Assembly: GCA_933228895.1 (NCBI GenBank)
Contig: OW121852.1
Coordinates: 126,475,544 to 126,539,543, forward strand
Source of the DNA: Platycnemis pennipes
Lineage: Eukaryota > Arthropoda > Insecta > Odonata > Platycnemididae
Direction of reading: 5' to 3'
Length of the DNA stretch: 64,000 bases
This document shows, one piece after another, positions 56,426 through 64,000 of this stretch. The notes under the pieces are model-generated. The model saw only the letters and a program-made list of their open reading frames with translations, ran no database searches and was not told where the DNA came from. The position numbers were made by a program, and so were the translations under genes. Positions within the stretch are counted from its first letter, which is position 1; every line of letters starts with the position of its first letter.

Positions 56426-57020
56426 GATAAGTATCACACTTTCATACAGGGAGTCCCCCGTTGAAAGAGCGCGCGATGCATGTGTTGAATTTCACGATGA
56501 CAAGCATAAGAATACGTCCACATTAGCAAGTGGCTTCTTTGCTTTTATTCTGCGCACAAAAGCATTATCAAGACAGTGTGTTTTTATAAAATACCCTAGA
56601 AGCATTGTAACAAATTTTAACGGACGAGACGATCACAGCACCTATTCCCGAGACGGTATTCCAATCTATGACATTATATGGAATTCAATTCCAGCATCTA
56701 AAAACTATGGTGCATACTCATTACTCAATTTAAATTTTAAAAAATTACTGGAGTTTGCCACCGAAATGCACAATAACGACATTTCCACTGATTTTTGAAA
56801 CGCCAAAAAATTCTCTCACTCTATCCCATCCGAGGTCTCTCCCAAAAATGTCTCTCACCCATTCATCAAAACGTCGATATTAAAATAGTACCTATATCAC
56901 AAAATACGTTTTTTTCGGCAAAAGTGCGAAACCAATGCTAATAACGTCCATAAAAAAGTGGTCACACGAAACAAATTCTTATTTAAGATCTGATATTTTC
57001 CCGGCGAATATTATGAAGAA
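56426..57020. other. Unrecognised 127-codon frame region
   Basis: A plus-strand frame from 56415 to 56798 begins inside the CR1-like tail and shows no known motif; it may be chance. The following 200 bases are AT-rich. Confidence 0.3.
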
Positions 57021-57152
57021 ATGTTTCTCGGGCTTACTTCCGGTTAATAAGCTCCATTACTGCCAATTCGTATTAAATTAAATTCTTATTCTAAATAAAA
57101 TTAAACTGGGCAGTAATGGAGCCTATCAACCGGTCGCAAGCCCGAGAAACAT
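57021..57152. repeat. Hairpin repeat with TTTCTCGGGCTT arms
   Basis: The left arm, about 57021-57066, and the right arm, about 57108-57152, share ATGTTTCTCGGGCTT, CCGGTT and GCTCCATTACTGCC in inverted order with few mismatches, around a 40-base AT-rich loop. AAGCCCGAGAAACAT recalls Penelope-type 3' ends, as do the other hairpin repeats here. Confidence 0.65.
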
Positions 57153-57934
57153 ATTCAAAATTTAACAAACCTTGCGAGATTTCTTGGTTTAATTCATATT
57201 AGCCATTAATGTGTCGTTAATTTTTGCAGATGAGAATAAGTGACTCTTATGCTGCAGTTTTACTCGGTCTATCTACAAATTTATTTGAGGGTGTCTAGTT
57301 TAATTACAGGAAGTTACAATAGTACCTTCCGCTAAATGTGGATACTAAAGATATCCCAGTACTTTGCAAATTGTAGGTGAAGATTTTGTCACCTCATGTG
57401 TACAATTGTATCCCAGCCGAAGATAACTTAAAGGTGAAACGTGGATGTTGTTATTAAACAACCGCGGATAAAGTGAAAAATGGCTCTATGCGAATAAATA
57501 CTTCCTTCAATCCAACCCTATGTATTTATCCTAAAATCTGTCTCTCTCTCTTTCTACCTAACTGCCTCGGAAGCAGCAGAGGAATCGCGTCGCCTTCCAA
57601 GCCTAACTTCGTGGGTTCTACTCAAGATTTTTGAATTTCACAGAAACGAATAGATGGGTTAATAGACAGAAAAGCTCACTGAGTTTCACCCAAGAGTTCA
57701 TATTTTTAGTCTATTTTCATAGCATTAACAACTGCAAAACACTCCATAAGCATTCTAGAGGGCGATTGGCAGAAGATAAGTCATTTCCGTACATGTACTC
57801 AAAAATGTCTCTTGCTCATTGGTGAAACTGATTTTAAATAGGAATACTCGCGTACATATATAATAATAGGCCAGGAAGCAGCATGTTTTTTAAAAGGGTT
57901 TGGCATTAAACAAATTCCTGCAGAAATATGAATT
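57153..57934. other. No gene seen
   Basis: AT-rich, with a short CTCTCTCTCT tract at about 57540. Confidence 0.4.
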
Positions 57935-57948
57935 CATAAATGTGTATT

Positions 57949-58552
57949 CATCATCATCATCGGTCAACAATCCTAGGATTGGTTTGACGCAGCCCTCCAC
58001 TCGATTCTTCTATCGGCCAACCTCTTCATATTGACGTAGCTCCTCTCTTTTATATCCTTCACAACTTGCTCCATATACCTCATACGAGGCCTGCCTTTTC
58101 CATTCTTCCCGTTCACTTTTCCCTCGACGATTGTCTTCATCAGGCCATCGTGTCTCAAGATGTGGCCTCTTGAATAATCCCGACTTCTTTTTAAGGTTTT
58201 CAGTAGCCATCTATTCTCTCCCACTCTTCGTAAGACTTTTTCGTTTGTAACTCGATCGATCCAATTTATCTTCATCATTCTGCAGTACCACCACATTTCA
58301 AATGCTTCCAACCTTGAATTCTCTGCTGCTGTTATAGTCCATGATTCGCTGCCATATAGTAGAATACTTAAGATGTTTGTTCTAATGAAATGTTTCCTCA
58401 CTTCCACGCTTGTATTTGCAGCTGTAAGCAGAATCTTCTTTTACATCGTCCATCGCTGGTTACTCGGCTTCCCAGGCTTAACAGAACTCTTCCACCTCCT
58501 CGATTTTTTGTTTTCCTGGTTTAACATTTGTCCTGCTTCTTTTCTCCAACTG
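57949..58552 (-). mobile_element. RTE-like copy H
   Basis: The 144-codon frame reads MEVRKHFIRTNILSILLYGS, ESWTITAAENSRLEAFEMWW, then NWIDRVTNEKVLRRVGENRW, GHILRHDGLMKTIVEGKVNG and KGRPRMRYMEQVVKDIKER, ending RRIEWRAASNQS. Upstream about 60 bases present in copy G (around AFYQKK) have been deleted at a TCTT repeat, so the first 110 bases are out of frame. CATAAATGTGTATT (57935-57948) and CATAAATATTTATT (58553-58566) are probably a decayed target duplication (12 of 14 match). Confidence 0.85.
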
Positions 58553-58566
58553 CATAAATATTTATT

Positions 58567-59479
58567 GCTGACGGTATTTTTTTAACATGCTTAAGCCAAC
58601 ACTACAATCATAATCGCCCTCTGCATAAAATGTTCACTACCATACTGGAGCTCTGAGAATTTAAAATACTCAGCTGGCGTATCAAAGGTTTTAGGGAATC
58701 TGAAATTGATAGCAGAGGGGAGAAACAAGGGGAAGGTGCGGATGGATGGAGAAGGGGTAGATGGTGGGGTGATGGGAGTCGTGAAGATGGACTCGATGTA
58801 AGGAAAGCTGACTGCTCCGACAGGCAAGAAAGATGCTTCTCCAGGGACAGGGAGGGGAAGGCTGGGATCATCTAGTGAAATCAACAGTGGTTTTATCTAC
58901 GATAAAAGTTGACTGCACATGACAGATAGCCAAACCTAAGAGCAAGTTGAAAATGCTAGCAAAAAGAAAATGACTAGGTAAGGAGTGGTAAAAAGAAGCA
59001 CAGGAAGACAAGAAGTATGGAATTATTTTTACCAAAACTAGAAGAGATATCTTCTTTTCTCTTTATTTCAACCGATACACCACTTCCACAAATTTCTTGC
59101 TCCGCTGGTTCTTTCCAGTCATCACTCTATTCCCTACTGGCATACAAAATTGTCCATTAAACGTTGGGTTATATTCTCTTTAAGTAATGAATATACCAAG
59201 TTTCCCTGGCTGAGTTTCCGACGTCAAAATTTCTATAAATAAAATTAATTCTCTGCTATCCAAATATTGATAACGTCCATTTATACTTCGGTGCGGGAGA
59301 TTTTCAATTCAATTGTTTAAGAAAAACATAAACCACATTCGAGGCAAAAATTGCATTTCATATCATTACAAAAGTCCGACTGGGATACCCGACACACCAG
59401 ACACATTTCACACTCGGTAGTCAACATTCTTACGATAGGTTCTGAATTCCAGCGTTCTTTTCCAACATATTTCCGGAAG
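58567..59479. other. No gene seen
   Basis: Two minus-strand frames at 58591-58884 are rich in Pro, Ser and Leu from a purine-rich plus strand (58720-58870) and look like low complexity. Confidence 0.35.
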
Positions 59480-60066
59480 ATATAGAGTATGCCTTTAGTA
59501 TATGGAATCCGTACGAGGAAGGTATGATAAAAGAATTTGAGCGTGTGCAAAGGAGATCCGCTAGATTTGTTAAAGGCCGTTATGATAAATGTATAAGTGT
59601 TACGAGTCTAATAGTACTACTAGAACGCAGTTAAAATTTAAGTTAAACCTTCTAAGTAAATTCTAAAGCGATTGGTAAACAGATGGCGTTAGATATACGT
59701 TAAGAAACCCTGCGTATATTGCTAGATTCGACCAGATAAATAAGAATAGAAAGATAGATTGTCGTACCGATAGATTTATAATGTCATTTTTCCCGCGTAC
59801 CATATGAGAGCATAATAGGCAGCGTAGCAAAGGGATGGGAAGGGAAAATATTAATAGAGTAGTCTGTAGTGAATGATGCATGTAATAAAAACCGATAATC
59901 CCTTTCTTATTATGAAGATACTAGTCATATAGCTGATTGTGGCAGTATTATCTAGCATGTCCTCACTAAATATTCTAGGTGCATGTCAAAAGCGCATGTT
60001 TGGTGATCATCACCCCCTGCCACTCACCCTCGTGGTGGCTCGCAGCGTATTACGTAGATGTAGATC
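59480..60066 (+). mobile_element. CR1-like C-terminal and 3' fragment J5
   Basis: Frame pieces read EYAFSIWNPYEEGMIKEFER, VQRRSARFVKGRYDKCISVT and SL, then a broken KFKLNLLSKF, then ARFDQINKNRKIDCRTDR and an SFFPRTI block. The full tail follows: CATGTTTGGTGATCATCACC, CCCTGCCACTCACCC, GTGGTGGCTCGCAG and GTAGATGTAGAT at 60053-60066. Stops and one deletion break the frame. Confidence 0.75.
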
Positions 60067-60235
60067 CCCTAGACATCGTGCCCTGCTGCAGAAGAAGGAT
60101 GTCATAAAACTCGTTCTCTTTAAACTCTCTCTGCGTCTCCTAGCGCATTGGCTGATTTTTTTCTATCCTGAGCATATTAAGCCTTCATCTACCTAATCAA
60201 TATCACCACAATCCATAAGGTTCTTGCTTCCTCAG

Positions 60236-60976
60236 TAGGGCTGTTCGATACCACGATATATCGTCGACGATACTCGATATGCACTTGATATAGGGAGTCG
60301 ATATTTTGAAACGCGATATCACGATATGTCGATATCCGATATCCCGATATCCCGATATGACGTAATCCTGATTCCGGTATTTTTTTCTGTCACCCTTAAT
60401 AATGTATCTATTTAGCGCAATTTCTCGGTAATGGTTGATCGGATTGGAGTGCTATAAACGGTCTCTTCCTTATAAAATATTATACTTCCCCAATCGTTGA
60501 TTATATATTTTAAATTGTTTAATTTGTTATTGTTATTAACTATAACTTTTCTATCATAAAATTTGGATGTAGGGAATGGAATGGCCATGGTGCGCTTTCA
60601 TCACTGAAAACTCGAATTCAACAAGAAAAATTCAAATTTGTTTACAAAATTATTTTTTTTAAACCATAATTCGGAATTTAAAAAATTTTCACCGTTCTTC
60701 GACCAAGGAAAAATACCTTTTAAGCTCATAGGGGCCGTATCAAAAAATTAAAAAGAACCTATATTGTCTAAAATTATATGCTCTTTCGCCTTAAGTTAAT
60801 ATATTATAAGTCGATATCCGGTATCCCGATGTGTCGATTTCCCGATATGTCCATATCCCGATATGTCCATATCACGATATTTCCTATTTATATCGCAAAA
60901 CCGATATATCGGCGAATCCGCGATATCAGAATGATATCGTCGTGCGATATTCAAAACAGCACATCACGCAGCCCTA
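60236..60976. mobile_element. hAT-like MITE built of ATATCG arrays, copy 2
   Basis: Ends TAGGGCTGTTCGATA and, inverted, TAGGGCTGCGTGATG. TTCCTCAG (60228-60235) and TTCCTAAG (60977-60984) give an 8-bp duplication with one mismatch. CGATATCCCGATAT-type arrays fill about 60255-60360 and 60810-60950, around a 450-bp AT-rich centre with no coding. It is the same style of element as 33143-34067, but the termini and centre differ, so they are related families rather than copies of one. Confidence 0.8.
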
Positions 60977-60984
60977 TTCCTAAG

Positions 60985-61404
60985 TTTGGAAGTCACAAAC
61001 AGAATTTTTTTATTGCAAGGCGTAGGTAAATTCAATACCTATTCCCCAGTTGACGAAAAAAAGTCATTATCCAAGAATATTTCAAGGAAAGCCGTATAAT
61101 TAGGCCAACTAGTGAACCTCGAAACTCCCTCCGTCAGAAGAGTAATCCATCTCAGAGAGCGTCAAGACTCGCTGAAGCATTGCTAATTAGGACAAAGGCT
61201 CTCAACACCAATTCGTTACCGTCAGAAAAAGAAGCGGCGAGTTTAATTAGAGAGCTGAGAACCTTGTACACGTACAAAACTGTTAACCCCTTTGTCAGAC
61301 CTGAGTCACTTAGGATTTGTGAAGATCATTAATTAATAATTTTTCATTATTTTTCTCGAAGCTTTTCAAGGAAACTATTGATAGATGATCTAATTTCCTC
61401 ATTT
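60985..61404. other. No gene seen
   Basis: Unique-looking spacer. Confidence 0.4.
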
Positions 61405-62026
61405 GAAGATCATCATCATGAGTCAACAATCCTAGGATTGATTTGATGCAGCCCTCCACTCGATTCTTCTATCGGCCAACCCCATCATAATGAGGTAATT
61501 CTTCTCTAAAACATCCCTCACAACCTATTCCATATATCTTATACGAGGCCTGCCAATTCCAATCTATCTGTTCACTTTTACCTCGACGATTGTCTTCATC
61601 AGGCCATCGTGTCTCAAGATATGGCCGATTAAGTTGGACCTTCCTATTTTTAGAGTTGTCAGCAGACTTCTCTTTTCTCCCACTCTTCTTAGGCCTTCCT
61701 CGTTACTTAGTCGGTTAATAATCTTCATCATACTTCTGTAGCACCACATTTCGAATACTTCCAACCTTGACTTCTCAGCTGCTGTCATCGTCCATGTCTC
61801 ACTGCCGTAGAGACACATGCTCCAGATGCTCGTTCTGATGAATTGCTTCCTTACTTCTAAGCTTTTATTTCCAGCTGTAAGTAGACTCTTCTTTTGGTAG
61901 AATGACCTCCTTGCCTGGGCTATCCTACTGACTATTACTTCCTTGCTTCGTCCATCGTTGGTTACTCGGATTCCCAAGTAACAGGACTTTTTCATCTCTT
62001 CAATTTTTTGTTTTCCTAGTTTAGTT
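61405..62026 (-). mobile_element. RTE-like copy I
   Basis: The main frame reads SCYLGIRVTNDGRSKEVIVS, RIAQARRSFYQKKSLLTAGN, SLEVRKQFIRTSIWSMCLYG, SETWTMTAAEKSRLEVFEMW, NEEGLRRVGEKRS and LIGHILRHDGLMKTIVEV, then stops near 61564. The remaining 45 codons, to RRIEWRAASNQS, are readable past that stop. A short ATCATCATC tail starts at about 61408. It is the only copy besides A and G that reaches CYLGxRVTNDG. Flanking duplications were not found. Confidence 0.8.
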
Positions 62027-62236
62027 CAGTAGAGTACTGAAATCTCATCCAGAGGTCATGAGTTCGAGTTACAGCTGTTGTATATCTGCTTCAATGTGAG
62101 TGCAGTTTGGAAATTACTTAAAGTTCAGTTTACCTTGCCGTCGGATGTGACGTTAAGTGCTAGACCCCTTAAGACCTTTAGTAACGAGCAGGCTAATGGT
62201 TCATCCTTCCTCCGTTCCCTGAAACATTCATAATAT
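62027..62236. other. No gene seen
   Basis: Short unique-looking spacer between the RTE-like copy and the CR1-like cluster. Confidence 0.35.
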
Positions 62237-62302
62237 GTGGCCAGTGCATGGGAATCAAATGACTTAAGGTTTGATCAGAGAACTAGACAGTGCACAGCTT
62301 TA
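62237..62302 (+). repeat. Partial duplicate of the downstream CR1-like segment
   Basis: This 66-bp piece (GTGGCCAGTGCATGG...AGACAGTGCACAGC) matches 62450-62512 of the adjoining fragment and is in the same orientation, so a small part of the element is present twice. Confidence 0.6.
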
Positions 62303-62900
62303 GCTTAAGATTTACGGTGGGGAAGACACATCCCGAAAACATCAACCAAGCCAATAGAAAGCTAGGATTTATTAAAGGAGAACTCGGGAAATGTGACGAA
62401 AAGACAAGAGAGTGATGTTACTTTTCACTAGTTAAGTCGCATCTTGAATATGTGGCCAATATATTGGATCCAAATAACTTAGGCTTGATCAGAGAGCTAG
62501 ACAGTGCACAGCGTAAAGCAGCTAGGTTTTTCCAAATGTATTACGATAAGTTTAGAAGTGTATCGGCATTAATAGAAGTAGGTTGGGAATTATTATCATC
62601 TCGTAAGTTAAAGTACAGATCAAATCTACTATAAAAATTTAAAACGGATAGCTTTACTGACGATATTAGATACACTTTTAAAAAAACCTGCGTGTTATGC
62701 AAGAATATGCAAGGCTAATAAGGTTAGAGATATAGATTGTCCTACCATTGATTCAAAATGCCATTTTCCCCGCGTTCCATCAGAGAATACAAGAGGCAGC
62801 ATAGCAAAGAGATAGGTAGGTTAACTATTGTTTGAGTAGTCTGCAGTGCATGATGCATGTATTAACATTAATAACCCATGCATCATAGGTGAATCCATAT
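62303..62900 (+). mobile_element. CR1-like C-terminal fragment J6
   Basis: It starts further upstream than the other family members: a degraded INQANRKLGFIKGELGKCDE precedes YFSLVKSHLEYVANILDPNN, LGLIRELDSAQRKAARFFQM, YYDKFRSVSALIEVGWELLS and SRKLKYRSNLL, then a stop. The later part has DDIRYTFKK and a damaged SxCHFPRVPSE region. The protein end is followed by TTGAGTAGTCTGCAGTGCAT, but the last part of the 3' tail is missing. Confidence 0.75.
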
Positions 62901-63029
62901 AAATACATTTAGGTAAATGCCATTATAACCAATAATTCCTTCACTATAACGTCGATACTATCCATACAGCTGCATGTGACTATTATCTAGTATGTTTCTG
63001 TGTAGTATCCGAGTCACACTAATAGATTT

Positions 63030-63295
63030 GTAATGTCATTTTTCCCGCGTACCATTAGAGAAAATAATAGGCAGCGTTAGCAAAGGGTGAGGAGGGTAAA
63101 ATATTGTTAGAGTATTCTGTAATGGCAGCTATTAGTCGTTTGATATTAGGGAGTTGCACGTCTAATTGCATGACTGCAAGGTGCATGTATGCAAGTAGGT
63201 CTTGGTAGCTTTTAGTTGCGCGTAAATGGGGCATGTTCGGTGATCTTCACCCCCTGCCACACACCCTCGAGGTACGCAGGGTACTATATAGATGT
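63030..63295 (+). mobile_element. CR1-like 3' fragment J7
   Basis: RFVMSFFPRTIRENNR-like sequence (GTAATGTCATTTTTCCCGCG) opens this piece. It ends with GGCATGTTCGGTGATCTTCA, CCCCCTGCCACACACCC and a GTAGATG-like terminus changed to ATAGATG. It is a second, separate end of the same family 130 bases after J6. Confidence 0.7.
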
Positions 63296-64000
63296 TCCTA
63301 CCGACACGTTATTTAAATGGGGCAAATGTCCTTAGCTGTCGATTACTTCCAATGAATCTAATTGAACTTTCCCTCACGAAAATATTAAAGGAACACGCGG
63401 ATATCATGCCTTTTTCAGGGAATTCTTAGTTTAGGAAGCGGATTAAATACGTTTGTTATACATAAGAGGGTGTGCGTTTGTGTAAGGGAGACGGAGAGAG
63501 AGGATGTTTCACTCAAAGGCAAAGTAAAGAAATGACATCAAAGCGTTTCGAAATTGCGCCAAGTGGGGGGATGTATAGGGTGGTTGGGGGTTGTTAGGGG
63601 GTGTAAGAGAGGCGATCGTGGTGCCAAGGGGGATGATCAAAGGGCGAAACGACTCCGCCCCCAGCGGAGATGATGATGCCACCTTTAAAGAAAAAAAGCA
63701 GCAGGTCGTAACTAAAAATAAAACAGATTGAGGTGGTTGGTGAGAGAGGGAACACAGCCTTTGCTGCTGTTGAGGGTTGGAAAAAAATGCACACCCCCAT
63801 GCTAAATAGATCCGCAAAGAACGGCCGCATCCGAGGAGGGCAATTTGAGATTCAAAGAGGGTCGTTCTTCTCGCGGAGGAAAGAAAATATTGGAGCACAT
63901 GTTGGGTAAACAACTAGCGAAAAAAGTTTGCAGGAAAAAAAACAGGAGGAAATAATTGAAGGGAATTTCGCGGAACTCCAGTGGCATCAACGGGGAAAAA
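63296..64000. other. No gene seen; purine-rich stretch
   Basis: The plus strand is strongly purine-rich (GAGG, GGGG and AAAA tracts) from about 63480 to the window end, so the minus-strand frames there are biased to Ser, Pro, Leu and Phe and are not credible proteins. Confidence 0.4.

Noticed and set aside
56415..56798. 127-codon plus-strand frame
   Set aside because: It starts inside the 3' tail of a CR1-like element and contains no motif; kept only as an unrecognised frame.
63509..63913. Overlapping minus-strand frames up to 134 codons
   Set aside because: They arise from a purine-rich plus strand that lacks stop codons by composition; residues are nearly all Ser, Pro, Leu and Phe.
1..64000. 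CRISPR arrays, operons, integrases or phage modules
   Set aside because: No regularly spaced identical repeats with unique spacers, no ribosome binding sites or packed genes; the content is that of an animal nuclear genome.

Overview
This window looks like repeat-dense, AT-rich nuclear DNA from an arthropod, most likely an insect. No bacterial, organellar or viral gene order is present, and I see no complete multi-exon host gene. The open frames that can be recognised are almost all decayed reverse transcriptases, Penelope-type GIY-YIG fragments or low-complexity translations. Non-LTR elements with microsatellite 3' tails, Penelope-like elements, tRNA-derived SINEs, palindromic MITEs and LTRs with a tRNA-Lys primer site point to an animal genome of the arthropod type. 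I cannot name the species from sequence alone.

Layout. 1-9 kb: three copies of a short repeat (R1), an LTR with a TATA box, a 1.8 kb element with inverted ends rich in GTATAC, the best-preserved RTE-like fragment (4455-5470) with a 12-bp target duplication, and the first copy of a 0.54 kb TIR repeat (R2). 9-20 kb: mostly unique-looking DNA with a second R2 copy, a tRNA-derived SINE, a Jockey-like RT (13800-14725), a 1.2 kb internally repeated element, a second LTR with TATA box, polyadenylation signal and primer binding site, and a hairpin MITE. 20.6-24 kb: a nested cluster made of a Penelope-like copy with an inverted 5' part, a CR1-like fragment, an RTE-like fragment with a 12-bp target duplication, and a SINE split by a TA-flanked long-TIR MITE. 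24.8-35.5 kb: two more R2 copies, another RTE-like copy with a 12-bp target duplication, a CR1/Jockey RT domain, and a 925-bp hAT-like MITE built from ATATCG arrays. 36-50 kb: CR1-like tails, SINEs, a hairpin MITE, two further non-LTR C-termini and a Penelope-like remnant. 53.6-64 kb: an RTE-like copy interrupted by a Penelope-like insertion with an 11-bp target duplication, more RTE-like and CR1-like copies, and a second hAT-like ATATCG MITE with an 8-bp duplication.

How it fits together. The genes here are mobile-element relics. None of the retroelement copies seen is complete: all are truncated or contain stops and frameshifts. Non-autonomous families (SINEs, R2, hAT-like and TA-flanked MITEs) would have depended on enzymes encoded elsewhere. 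The nesting gives a relative history: SINE before TA-flanked MITE, and RTE-like copy before Penelope-like copy. The only candidate for host coding sequence is a 61-codon frame at 31181-31366 that could be part of a first exon; GC-richer islands near 32.9 kb and 40 kb may be regulatory or untranslated, but this is weak.
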